Positions 1-7,505 of a stretch of DNA of 64,000 nt are shown in pieces (position 1 is the first letter of the stretch; every line of letters starts with the position of its first letter). The position numbers and the translations under genes are program-made. This DNA is from Subdoligranulum sp. (GTDB lineage: Bacteria > Bacillota > Clostridia > Oscillospirales > Ruminococcaceae). The notes under the pieces were generated by a model. The model was not told the DNA's origin. It was given only the letters and a program-made list of their open reading frames with translations, and ran no database searches. The DNA lies in contig SFIE01000001.1 of NCBI GenBank assembly GCA_004555405.1, positions 1 through 64,000 of the forward strand, in the 5' to 3' direction.

Positions 1-1
1 T

Positions 2-607
2 TTATGGGCCGTTTCTCTTCCTGTTGATCTTGGCGTTGGAATGTTTTTTGCGCAGCTATGGAATCTTTGTTCCTCCGGCATCGGCCTTTGCTGGCTGATG
101 TTTCCGGCCATGGTTCCGGCAGCGTGCAGCATTGCTTTTGGGAAACTGGCGGTTTTTCGCATATTCGAAGCAAACGAAATGGCACAGGCCCATCTGTTTT
201 CGTTTGTCGTTTTTCTGTATCTGTGGAAAACCGTGGGGTTCACTGCCTTGGTTCTGCACCAGAAAATCCGCAGCATTCCATTGGAACTTTCAGAAACCGC
301 CGCCGATCTTGGGGCTGCTCCGCTGCAGATCTTTTTTAAAATACAGCTTCCGATTTTGATCCCCGCCATCGCAGATTCTTTGGCGATTGCCCTGCTTGGC
401 AGCTTTCGCCTGTTTCGTGAGGCCTATTTGCTGGCAGGCCCGCATCCGCAAGGCCGCCTTTACAGTTTGCAGCATTTTTACTACAACAATTTTGCTAATT
501 TAAACGCGCCCCGCTTGGCGGCAGCGTCCATATTGCAAACCGTTATGATCGCCCTTTTTGCTGCGCTGCTTTTCCGAAGGGATTCAAGGCATGAAACACA
601 GAAATAA
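2..607 (+). CDS. ABC transporter permease (sugar type, MalF/UgpA-like), 5' end outside window
   Basis: Inner-membrane permease of a carbohydrate-type importer. The frame is open to the first base of the window, so the true start lies upstream and only the last ~200 residues are seen. Several hydrophobic segments flank the cytoplasmic EAA loop, visible as ETAADLGAAPLQIFFKIQLP, which contacts the ATPase. The stop overlaps the start of the next permease by 17 bases, the usual translational coupling of such pairs. Substrate cannot be read from the sequence; the binding protein and ATPase are not in this window, unless upstream. Family assignment is secure, specificity unknown. Confidence 0.8.
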   Translation, partial: LWAVSLPVDLGVGMFFAQLWNLCSSGIGLCWLMFPAMVPAACSIAFGKLAVFRIFEANEMAQAHLFSFVVFLYLWKTVGFTALVLHQKIRSIPLELSETAADLGAAPLQIFFKIQLPILIPAIADSLAIALLGSFRLFREAYLLAGPHPQGRLYSLQHFYYNNFANLNAPRLAAASILQTVMIALFAALLFRRDSRHETQK

Positions 608-1328
608 ATTGAATGCGATCTCCTGCATTCTCACAGCCGCCATGCTTTTCCCCATCATAAATGGGTTATGGTTTGTTTTTGTAGAAAATCGAATGAGTTT
701 TCTGCAATTTATGTGCCGCGATGCCTCCTTCCGGCAGGCATTTTCAAACAGTACCGTGGTTTATCTTGGCTGTCTGGCGGGGCAGCTGATCACCGGGATC
801 TCTGCCGGTTGGGGGCTGGCCCGATTTCATTTTTGCGGAAAACGGCTATTGCTTTTCTTATGCCTTCTTGTGGTCACACTTCCCCTGCAGGTTCTGGTGT
901 TTCCGCTTTATCAGATATTTCAAAGGCTCGGATTGCTGGACACTCTGTGGGCACTTATTTTGCCGGGAGCATTTTCCCCCTTGGGGGCAATATTGATGTG
1001 GCACGCTTTTTCCGGTATTCCTGCGGAACAAATCCAAAGCGCCGAAGAACTGGGTGCGAATGAGGCACAGATTCTTTTCAGGCTTGCTCTGCCGCTATGC
1101 AAACGCGATGTGCTGCTTCTCTGCCTTGTCACCTTGGCAGAGCAATGGAATCAGCTGGAATTTTCCATGGCTTTCCTGCAATCTAAAGAAAACTACACGC
1201 TGTCCGTTTACCTGGCCACAAATGCCGTTTCTGACACCGTGCAGCTTTTGGCCGACTGCCTTTTTTCCCTTCTGCCGTTATGCGTAGTCTTTGCCGCCTT
1301 TCTTCTGGAATCCAAACACCGCAAATAA
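591..1328 (+). CDS. ABC transporter permease (sugar type, MalG/UgpE-like)
   Basis: Second membrane subunit of the same importer, about 245 residues. The start at 591 (MKHRNKL) is preferred over an upstream in-frame codon at 558 because it gives a normal N-terminal cytoplasmic stub followed at once by the first membrane helix. The EAA loop is SAEELGANEAQILFRLALP. It is shorter than typical MalG (270-290 residues). It overlaps the upstream permease and is followed within three bases by a strong terminator, so it is the last gene of its operon. Substrate unknown. Confidence 0.8.
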   Translation: MKHRNKLNAISCILTAAMLFPIINGLWFVFVENRMSFLQFMCRDASFRQAFSNSTVVYLGCLAGQLITGISAGWGLARFHFCGKRLLLFLCLLVVTLPLQVLVFPLYQIFQRLGLLDTLWALILPGAFSPLGAILMWHAFSGIPAEQIQSAEELGANEAQILFRLALPLCKRDVLLLCLVTLAEQWNQLEFSMAFLQSKENYTLSVYLATNAVSDTVQLLADCLFSLLPLCVVFAAFLLESKHRK

Positions 1329-1330
1329 AA

Positions 1331-1402
1331 AACCACCGTACATTTTAAACAGCCGACATAGAGCAATGCTCTTGGTATCGATGCCTAAAATGCACGGTGG
1401 TT
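1331..1402. terminator. Bidirectional terminator between the permease pair and yebC
   Basis: Arms AACCACCGTaCATTTTA and TAAAATGcACGGTGGTT pair with one mismatch. A smaller hairpin (AGAGCA/TGCTCT) sits in the loop. T-rich runs follow on both strands, so it can end both the permease operon (+) and yebC (-). Confidence 0.8.
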
Positions 1403-1490
1403 ATTATTTTATTGCAGAAATGCCGGTATGCTTTTCATGCGGCTTTACGCCCTGCTTCAGGCAGCGCCCTGCAAAGGGCCCCTGAAAATC

Positions 1491-2228
1491 TTAGCGATCC
1501 AGATCGTCTTCGTTTTCCAGATTGTGCCACACATTCTGCACATCGTCGTTATCTTCCAGAGCATCCAGCAGCTTGGCCATAGAAGTCATCTGTGCTTCAT
1601 CGCTCAGGGCGGTGGTGGTGCTGGGGATCATGGCGATATCAGCGCTCAGGAAGCTATAGCCCTTATCCTCCAATGCCTGGCGAACGTCCGAGAACATATC
1701 GGGGTCGGTGGTCACCTGTGCCATATCCTCGCCTGCATCAAAGTCCTCTGCGCCTGCATCCAGGGCATCCATCATCGCTTCGTCAGCATCTTTGTCTTCC
1801 AGATCCAGCACGATCATGCCCTTTTTGGTAAACAGATAGCTCACGCAGCCCATAGCGCCCAGGTTGCCGCCGTTTTTATCAAAATAGTGGCGCATATCGG
1901 CAGCGGTACGGTTGCGGTTGTCGGTCAGGGTCTCCACCATCATGGCAATGCCGCCGGGGCCGTAGCCCTCGTAGGTGATAGCCTCGAACTCGGTTTTGTC
2001 CAGGCCCTCAGCCTTTTTGATAATACGCTGAATATTATCGTTGGGCACATTCAGGCTCTTGGCCTTGGCGATCAAATCGCGCAGCTTGCCGTTGTTGTTG
2101 GGGTCAGAGCCGCCCTCACGCACAGCCACGCTGATCTCGCGGCCAACCTTGGTAAAGATCTTGGCCTTAGCGCCATCGGTTTTTTCCTTTTTACGCTTAA
2201 TGTTGTTCCATTTGCTATGTCCGGACAT
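1491..2228 (-). CDS. yebC: YebC/PmpR family regulator
   Basis: 245 residues, full length for the YebC/PmpR (TACO1-like) family. It begins with the hallmark MSGHSKWNNIKRKK and continues into the conserved PNDNIQRIIKKA and EGYGPGG segments. Members bind DNA as transcriptional regulators in some bacteria, and recent work links the family to relief of ribosome stalling; which applies here cannot be told. The start has a good Shine-Dalgarno (GGAGG). It is transcribed alone from a sigma-A promoter at 2307-2335, and the leader opens with a perfect 10-bp stem-loop. Confidence 0.95.
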   Translation of the reverse strand: MSGHSKWNNIKRKKEKTDGAKAKIFTKVGREISVAVREGGSDPNNNGKLRDLIAKAKSLNVPNDNIQRIIKKAEGLDKTEFEAITYEGYGPGGIAMMVETLTDNRNRTAADMRHYFDKNGGNLGAMGCVSYLFTKKGMIVLDLEDKDADEAMMDALDAGAEDFDAGEDMAQVTTDPDMFSDVRQALEDKGYSFLSADIAMIPSTTTALSDEAQMTSMAKLLDALEDNDDVQNVWHNLENEDDLDR

Positions 2229-2275
2229 ATTGGTTCCTCCTGTATATCAGCCTTTTGCGGCAATAAGATCGCATT

Positions 2276-2299
2276 CTATCTTTGCCGCAGCAAAGATAG
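2276..2299 (-). other. 5' stem-loop at the start of the yebC transcript
   Basis: Perfect 10-bp inverted repeat CTATCTTTGC/GCAAAGATAG with a 4-base loop. It starts within a base or two of the expected transcription start. A likely role is mRNA 5'-end protection. Confidence 0.6.
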
Positions 2300-2306
2300 C
2301 CGTAAT

Positions 2307-2335
2307 ATTATAACACACTTTTTATATCATTTCAA
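2307..2335 (-). promoter_or_regulatory. Promoter of yebC
   Basis: On the minus strand: -35 TTGAAA, 17-bp spacer, -10 TATAAT, a near-consensus sigma-A promoter. It overlaps the 3' end of the upstream methyltransferase gene. Confidence 0.8.
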
Positions 2336-3694
2336 ATTTCTAAGCGCTTTTGGGTAATGATTTTTTATTTTTCCGCCGCTAACCTTGCCAAAGCCAAGCG
2401 GAAAGCCGTCAACCAGCACGGCGCACCAGCCCTTTTGCGCGGTTTTGGCCTCGATTTCCTCGCCCCGCAGCCATGCCTCTGTGCGTGCATCGTCCAGCGT
2501 GAGCTGTTCGCAGTTGCTGCACTGTGCGCCGTACACCATAAACAAATGATGTGCCGGTTCAAAGCGGCCTTTTTTGATGGTTCCGGCGCGAATGCTGCCG
2601 CGCACGATATGCAGCTTTTCCATTTCGGGCGGGCAGTCTATCGGCAGCACCACGGCCTCGCCTGCAAGGCGTGCCGGGCTGTTTTGCAGCAGGGGGAAAT
2701 ATTCTTTTGCAAATTCCGCCCATTCCGGCACAGGCTTCGGCGGCTTTTGCCTGGCTTTTTTGGGGGCAGGGCGCTGCGCTGCGGGGGCATCGGCCGATTT
2801 TTGCAGCCTGGCCAAAAAATGCCCCTCGCCGCCCTGACAGGGCCAGATGCGGCGCATCAGGCCGGTATCGGCCTGCGTGCCCAGCAGGCGGTTTGCTTCT
2901 CCGGGGCTGCCAAAGGCCTCTGTGGTGGGCAAAAGCGTGAATTCCGGATGCTTTTGCAAAAAAGCCCCCACCTGCGCTTCGTCCTCTTCGGGGGCAAAGG
3001 TACAGGTGGAATACACCAGAATGCCGCCAGGGGCCAGACACTGGGCCGCATTTTCCAGAATTTGCGCACCAAGCGCCGCACACTGCCGCACAAGGCCTTC
3101 GTTGTGCTGCGCCATTGCCTGCGGCTCTTTGCGGAACATTCCCTCGCCCGAGCAGGGTGCATCTACCAGAACACGGTCAAAAAAGCCGGGCAGCACCTCG
3201 GCGATACGATCGGTGGATTCGTTCAGGATCACCGCATTGGGAAAGCCCATGCGCTCAAGATTGCTTTTTAAGATTTCGGCACGGGATGCATTGTATTCGT
3301 TGCTGACAAGCAGCCCCTGCCCGCCCAGTGCCGAGCCCAGCTGGCTGCTTTTGCCGCCGGGGGCCGCGCACAGATCCAGCACGCGCATACCGGGCTGCAC
3401 CTCTAACAGCGCCGCGGCCGAGCTGGCCGAGGGTTCCTGCGAATAATACACGCCCGCGTGATAATACGGGTGCCTGCCCGGCTTTACCTGCTCGCCCAGC
3501 AGCACAAGCCCCTGGGGGCAAAAGGGCGAAGGCTCACACAGCGCCCCCATGCGCCCCGCCACCTCCTGCACCGAAGCGCGCCGCATATTCACGGTAATGC
3601 CGCGCTCGGCACGCTGGCGGCAGGGTGTGTATAAGGTTTCGTAACGATCGCCCAGCAGCGATTTTTCGCGCTGTTCAAAATAGGCAAGGCTCAT
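2327..3694 (-). CDS. rRNA cytosine-C5 methyltransferase, RsmF/NOP2-Sun family
   Basis: SAM-dependent RNA m5C methyltransferase, 455 residues. The SAM-binding motif is LDLCAAPGGKSS (about 106-117). The two family cysteines are in DAPCSGEG (about 178-185, product release) and STCTF (about 229-233, catalytic nucleophile). A basic linker with Pro/Lys repeats (about 305-325) joins a C-terminal PUA-like region, the RsmF rather than RsmB layout. The N-terminal NusB domain of RsmB is absent. Precise target base unknown. The Shine-Dalgarno is AGGGGGA, 11 bases before ATG. Confidence 0.9.
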   Translation of the reverse strand: MSLAYFEQREKSLLGDRYETLYTPCRQRAERGITVNMRRASVQEVAGRMGALCEPSPFCPQGLVLLGEQVKPGRHPYYHAGVYYSQEPSASSAAALLEVQPGMRVLDLCAAPGGKSSQLGSALGGQGLLVSNEYNASRAEILKSNLERMGFPNAVILNESTDRIAEVLPGFFDRVLVDAPCSGEGMFRKEPQAMAQHNEGLVRQCAALGAQILENAAQCLAPGGILVYSTCTFAPEEDEAQVGAFLQKHPEFTLLPTTEAFGSPGEANRLLGTQADTGLMRRIWPCQGGEGHFLARLQKSADAPAAQRPAPKKARQKPPKPVPEWAEFAKEYFPLLQNSPARLAGEAVVLPIDCPPEMEKLHIVRGSIRAGTIKKGRFEPAHHLFMVYGAQCSNCEQLTLDDARTEAWLRGEEIEAKTAQKGWCAVLVDGFPLGFGKVSGGKIKNHYPKALRNLK

Positions 3695-3756
3695 GTAAAG
3701 CAGTTCCCCCTAAAAATTTGAATAAAGCCGCCCTGAGCGGGGCAAACTTTGGTTGA

Positions 3757-3773
3757 CGGGCAGAAAATGCCCG
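3757..3773 (+). other. Small hairpin upstream of the microprotein RBS
   Basis: CGGGCA/TGCCCG with a five-base loop, ending six bases before the AAAGGAG ribosome-binding site of the Ser/Asn-rich ORF. No convincing sigma-A promoter is visible upstream. Confidence 0.4.
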
Positions 3774-3795
3774 CACGAAAGGAGCTTTCAGCACT

Positions 3796-3939
3796 ATGAA
3801 TGACCGCAATTCCAAAAGCAGCAATTCCACGAATTCCAGCAATTCCACGAATTCCAGCAATTCCCGCGCCAGCGACAGCAGCACCAAGTCTTCGAGCAAG
3901 CATCCCAATCAGTACACCGATTCCAAAAACAGCAAGTAA
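3796..3939 (+). CDS. Ser/Asn-rich microprotein, 47 residues
   Basis: Unrecognised short ORF facing opposite to all its neighbours. It has an excellent ribosome-binding site (AAAGGAG, 8 bases before ATG) and a terminator directly after the stop. The product is almost only Ser, Asn, Thr, Lys and Arg, with an internal DNA repeat of 18 bp (two copies) encoding NSTNSS. It then ends in a Lys/Asn/Ser-rich tail containing HPNQYTD. There is no signal peptide and no hydrophobic segment, so it should be disordered and basic. Spore-forming Clostridia carry small Asn/Gln/Ser-rich proteins of unclear role, and this may be one. Function not assigned. Confidence 0.6.
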   Translation: MNDRNSKSSNSTNSSNSTNSSNSRASDSSTKSSSKHPNQYTDSKNSK

Positions 3940-3956
3940 GCATTAAGTCCTTTTGA

Positions 3957-4042
3957 AAAAAAGCTGTGCCCTTTACAGCCGCTTTCGCACAAGAAACTGC
4001 GTGTTTTCTTATGTGGAATAGGCCTTTTGGGCACAGCTTTTT
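3957..4042 (+). terminator. Long-loop terminator after the microprotein gene
   Basis: Arms AAAAAGCTGTGCCC and GGGCACAGCTTTTT pair perfectly, with a 50-60 base loop. T-runs lie on both sides, so it can also serve mrnC on the minus strand. Confidence 0.7.
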
Positions 4043-4063
4043 GCTGTTTTGCAAGCCGGATGC

Positions 4064-4477
4064 TCAATCCTGCGTTTCCGGCTCAAACTCGCGCCATAAC
4101 ACATCCATCAGTTCCATAATGCGTTCATTGCGGCCCTTTAAATACAGCCAGCCCAAAAGGCATTCAAAGCCTGTAGAGGTGCGGTATTCCTCCACGCTGG
4201 CGTGCTTGGCCACGGTGGCCTTGTTGGCGTTTTTGCCGCGGCGGAACACCGCGTGCTCTTCTTCGGTGAGCATCGGCTCCAGCAGCTTCATTTCCAGAAA
4301 CTGGCTGCGGGCCGATACATAACGCACGGCCTCGGTGTGCAGCTTGCCGGGCAAAAGGCGGCTGCGCTCAACAAGGTGCTGGCGCACCAAAAGCTCCAGC
4401 ACGCCGTCGCCCATAAATGCCAAGCTGAGCGGATTCATTTCGCGGATATCCACTTGCGGTTCGGCTTCAAAAAGCAT
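4064..4477 (-). CDS. mrnC: Mini-ribonuclease 3
   Basis: 137 residues, the length of Mini-III, which is an RNase III catalytic domain without the dsRNA-binding domain. It matures 23S rRNA ends. The catalytic region shows NPLSLAFMGDGVLELLVR with Asp24 as metal ligand. The second acidic cluster is in the C-terminal ASVEEYRTSTGFECLLGWLY. It lies 17 bases downstream of obg and is almost certainly co-transcribed with it. Confidence 0.92.
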   Translation of the reverse strand: MLFEAEPQVDIREMNPLSLAFMGDGVLELLVRQHLVERSRLLPGKLHTEAVRYVSARSQFLEMKLLEPMLTEEEHAVFRRGKNANKATVAKHASVEEYRTSTGFECLLGWLYLKGRNERIMELMDVLWREFEPETQD

Positions 4478-4494
4478 GAACTGCGCCCCTTTCT

Positions 4495-5772
4495 TTAGAA
4501 CACATAGTCGAACTGATATTCGCCAATGAGAATGGTATCGTTTTCTTCCACGCCCTGGCGCACCAGCTCATCCAGAATGCCGCTTTCACCCAGCTGCGTT
4601 TGGAAATATTGCAGGCTTTCGTAGTCGTCTACATTGCTGCCTTCCAGAATACGCTCCAGCCAGGGGGCATCCACCGAGAAGGTGTGCGCCTCGGTTTTGG
4701 ACACCGTAAAGCTGCGGCTGCCCTCCTGTGCCTGCTTTTTCACATACTCAGGCTGGAAGATCTGAATGGGCGGCAGCTCCTTCAGATGATCGAACACGAT
4801 TCCGGGCAAATCGTCAAGCCCTTGGCGGGTGGCTGCCGAAATGGGCAAGAAGAGCAGGCCCTTTTCTTCGATATAGCTGCGGAATTCTGCAATCTGCTCC
4901 TCGGTGGCCACATCGCACTTGTTGCCCAAAACGATCTGCGGGCGCTCGGCCAGCTTGGGGCTGAAGTTTTCCAGCTCGGCGTTGATCATTTCAAAATCCT
5001 GCTTGGGATCACGCCCCTCGCAGCCCGAAACATCCACCACGTGCAGCAGCAGGCGGCAGCGCTCAACATGGCGCAGGAAATCATGGCCAAGGCCCACGCC
5101 CTCGCTGGCGCCTTCGATCAGGCCGGGGATATCCGCTGCCACAAAGCTTTGCTCGGGACCAACGCGCACCACGCCCAGCACGGGCGAAAGGGTGGTAAAA
5201 TGATAGTTTGCAATCTTGGGTTTTGCTGCACTGATCGCACTGATCAGCGTAGATTTGCCCACATTGGGGAAGCCGATCAGGCCCACATCGGCGATTACCT
5301 TCAGCTCCAGCGTGATATGCAGGTCTTCCCCGGGCATACCGGGCTTTGCGAATTTGGGGATCTGGCGGGTGGGCGTGGCAAAATGCACATTGCCCCAGCC
5401 GCCCTTGCCGCCCTTGGCGATCACCACGGGCTCATCGCCCGAAATATCCGCGATCACCAAGCCGGTTTCGGCTTCCTTCACCAGCGTGCCGCGGGGCACC
5501 TTGATGATAAGATCAGGGGCATTTTTGCCGGTGCAGCGCTTGGCGCCGCCATCCTGCCCATCTTCGGCGTTGTACTTGCGCTTATAGCGGAAGTCCATCA
5601 GGGTAGACAGGTTATCATCCGCCTGAAACACCACATCGCCGCCGCGGCCGCCATCGCCGCCATCGGGGCCGCCGGCTGCCACAAACTTTTCGCGGTGAAA
5701 ACTGACCGAGCCGTTGCCGCCCTTGCCTGCGTGTACCCAAATGGTTGCAATATCAATAAAATTTGCAGACAT
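4495..5772 (-). CDS. obg: Obg/CgtA GTPase
   Basis: Ribosome-associated GTPase acting in 50S assembly and stress signalling, 425 residues. The glycine-rich Obg fold covers about 1-158. The G domain carries GFPNVGKSTL (167-176), DIPGLIEGA (switch II) and NKCD (284-287). A C-terminal OCT domain follows from about 345. The start at 5772 (MSANFID) is chosen because AAAAGGAG lies just upstream and the fold begins there; a longer frame to 5856 would run through the rpmA terminator. It follows rplU-rpmA, the usual order, but a terminator separates them. Confidence 0.97.
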   Translation of the reverse strand: MSANFIDIATIWVHAGKGGNGSVSFHREKFVAAGGPDGGDGGRGGDVVFQADDNLSTLMDFRYKRKYNAEDGQDGGAKRCTGKNAPDLIIKVPRGTLVKEAETGLVIADISGDEPVVIAKGGKGGWGNVHFATPTRQIPKFAKPGMPGEDLHITLELKVIADVGLIGFPNVGKSTLISAISAAKPKIANYHFTTLSPVLGVVRVGPEQSFVAADIPGLIEGASEGVGLGHDFLRHVERCRLLLHVVDVSGCEGRDPKQDFEMINAELENFSPKLAERPQIVLGNKCDVATEEQIAEFRSYIEEKGLLFLPISAATRQGLDDLPGIVFDHLKELPPIQIFQPEYVKKQAQEGSRSFTVSKTEAHTFSVDAPWLERILEGSNVDDYESLQYFQTQLGESGILDELVRQGVEENDTILIGEYQFDYVF

Positions 5773-5841
5773 ATATTCTCCTTTTTGATTCAGGGGAAAA
5801 CGCATTTCGCGTTCAAATGATTTGTTTTGCCAAAAACACAC

Positions 5842-5873
5842 AAAAAGCCGAGCCAAATTTGGCCCGGCTTTTT
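5842..5873 (-). terminator. Terminator after rplU-rpmA
   Basis: AAAAAGCCGGGCC and GGCTCGGCTTTTT form an uninterrupted stem around AAATTT (minus strand). It lies 11 bases past the rpmA stop and upstream of the obg start, so obg is fed by read-through or a weak promoter not visible here. Confidence 0.8.
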
Positions 5874-5883
5874 GATAAAGTGA

Positions 5884-6135
5884 TTACTGCTTTACGCTGC
5901 ACTTCTTGCGATCTTTGCCCATGCGCTCGAAGCTGACGCGACCGTCAACCAGAGCAAACAGGGTGTTGTCGCTGCCCATGCCCACATTCTCACCGGGGTG
6001 GATGTGAGTGCCACGCTGGCGAACCAGAATGTTGCCGGCCAGAACGAACTGACCGTCTGCACGCTTGACGCCCAGGCGCTTTGCCTCGGAGTCACGACCG
6101 TTCTTAGTAGAACCTACGCCTTTTTTATGTGCCAT
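5884..6135 (-). CDS. rpmA: 50S ribosomal protein L27
   Basis: 83 residues, starting MAHKKGVGSTKNGRDS. The mature-type N-terminus begins right after Met. Most Firmicutes carry a short N-terminal extension ending in a phenylalanine-rich site cut by the protease Prp; this one does not. No prp gene lies between rplU and rpmA: the gap is only 21 bases. Co-transcribed with rplU. Confidence 0.98.
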   Translation of the reverse strand: MAHKKGVGSTKNGRDSEAKRLGVKRADGQFVLAGNILVRQRGTHIHPGENVGMGSDNTLFALVDGRVSFERMGKDRKKCSVKQ

Positions 6136-6156
6136 TGTTCAGTTACCTCCTTTTGC

Positions 6157-6468
6157 TTAGCCCTTGATAGCGGTGATCTCGACCTTGGTGTAGGGCTGAC
6201 GATGGCCCTTGCGAACCATGCTGCCCTTCTTGGGACGATAGGTGATGATATTGAGCTTCTTGCCCTTGCCGGTCTTGATGACCTTAGCCTCAACGGCAGC
6301 GCCATCCACAACGGGAGCGCCAACCTTGACATTGCCCTCTTCGCCCACTGCCAGAACCTTGTCGAAGGTCACAGTGGAGCCGTCTTCAGCGACCAGCTTC
6401 TCAACGAAGATGGTGTCGCCTGCCTGTACCCGGTACTGTTTGCCACCGGTAACGATAACTGCGTACAT
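6157..6468 (-). CDS. rplU: 50S ribosomal protein L21
   Basis: 103 residues from MYAVIVTGGKQYRVQAGD at 6468. A longer in-frame extension to 6573 is rejected because it overlaps the promoter and leader. The conserved C-terminal YRPKKGSMVRKGHRQPYT is present. First gene of the rplU-rpmA operon, expressed from the promoter at 6564-6592 through an ~90-base leader. Confidence 0.97.
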   Translation of the reverse strand: MYAVIVTGGKQYRVQAGDTIFVEKLVAEDGSTVTFDKVLAVGEEGNVKVGAPVVDGAAVEAKVIKTGKGKKLNIITYRPKKGSMVRKGHRQPYTKVEITAIKG

Positions 6469-6556
6469 AGTTTTAGCCTCTCTTAAATAAGTCTCGCTGG
6501 ATATTGTAAGGGCGGCGGCTGCATTCAACCGCGCTTCGTCTGCCCACACCATGCGG
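6469..6556 (-). promoter_or_regulatory. Structured leader of rplU, possible L21 autoregulatory leader
   Basis: About 88 bases between expected transcript start and rplU. It contains GCGGTT/AGCCGC and outer GGGC/GCCC pairings. Firmicute rplU genes often carry an L21-responsive leader. Identity here is inferred from position, not from a recalled consensus. Confidence 0.4.
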
Positions 6557-6563
6557 CCTAAAC

Positions 6564-6592
6564 AGTATAACACGAAAGGTGCCCCAATGCAA
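6564..6592 (-). promoter_or_regulatory. Promoter of rplU-rpmA
   Basis: Minus strand -35 TTGCAT, 17-bp spacer, -10 TATACT. Confidence 0.75.
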
Positions 6593-6615
6593 GCATTATT
6601 TTTACAAAATCGACT

Positions 6616-7470
6616 TTATTTTGCCAATGCCTGCTTTTGTGCCGCCTGCAGGGTGTTTTGCATCAGCATGGCACGGGTCATCAGGCCCACGCCGCCGGGC
6701 ACCGGCGTGATATAGCCCGCCTTTTCGGCTGCTGCATCATAATCCACATCGCCGCACAGCTTGCCCTGGGCATTGCGGTTGATGCCCACATCGATCACCA
6801 CAGCGCCGGGCTTTATCATATCGCCCGTCACAAAACCGGCGCGGCCCACGGCGGCCACCAGAATATCCGCGTTGGCGCACACCTGCTTCAGGTTTTCCGT
6901 GCGGCTGTGGCAAATGGTCACCGTGGCATTTTCACGCAGCAGCAGCATGGCGGCCGGCTTGCCCACAATGTTGCTGCGGCCGATCACCACCGCATTTTTG
7001 CCGCTGATGGAAACGCCCGTAGAGCGGATCATCTCCATGCAGCCCGCCGGGGTGCACGGCAAAAAGCATTCTTCGCCGATCATCATGCGGCCCACATTCA
7101 CTGCGGTAAAGCCATCCACATCCTTTTGGGGCGGAATGGCCTCGATCACGGTTTTTTCATCAATGTGCGCCGGCAGCGGCAGCTGCACCAAAAGGCCGTG
7201 TACACCGGCATCGCCTGCCAGCTCGGCCAGCTTTTGCAGCAGCTCGTTCTGCGTGGTTTCGGCGGGCAGATGAATTTCCAGCGACTTGATGCCGCACTCG
7301 GCACAGTCCTTCACCTTGCCTTTCACATACACCTGACTGGCCGGGTTTTCGCCCACCATGATCACGGCAAGGCATGGCTCGATGCCCTTTTCTTTCAACT
7401 CCTTCACCCCTGCGGCCACGCGCTCTTTCACCTGGGCAGCCAAAAGCTTGCCCTCAATGCGGATCGCCAT
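6616..7470 (-). CDS. folD: Bifunctional methylenetetrahydrofolate dehydrogenase/cyclohydrolase
   Basis: 284 residues, the standard FolD length. It interconverts 5,10-methylene-, methenyl- and 10-formyl-THF using NADP. The YxxxK catalytic motif is YVKGK (48-52). LVQLPLPAHID and VVIGRSNIVGKPAAMLLL (Rossmann region) follow, then the C-terminal TPVPGGVGLMTRAML. It is the last gene of a minus-strand run ymfF-ymfH-lgt-folD with short gaps (36 bases after lgt). Confidence 0.97.
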   Translation of the reverse strand: MAIRIEGKLLAAQVKERVAAGVKELKEKGIEPCLAVIMVGENPASQVYVKGKVKDCAECGIKSLEIHLPAETTQNELLQKLAELAGDAGVHGLLVQLPLPAHIDEKTVIEAIPPQKDVDGFTAVNVGRMMIGEECFLPCTPAGCMEMIRSTGVSISGKNAVVIGRSNIVGKPAAMLLLRENATVTICHSRTENLKQVCANADILVAAVGRAGFVTGDMIKPGAVVIDVGINRNAQGKLCGDVDYDAAAEKAGYITPVPGGVGLMTRAMLMQNTLQAAQKQALAK

Positions 7471-7505
7471 ATACTTTTCCTCTCTATCCTCTATACTTTT
7501 ATACT

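Noticed and set aside
3675..3908. A Leu/Glu-repeat ORF on the minus strand opposite the Ser/Asn microprotein
   Set aside because: It is only the complement of the 18-bp repeat unit (GELLEFVELLEF-like text) and lacks a ribosome-binding site, whereas the plus strand has one.
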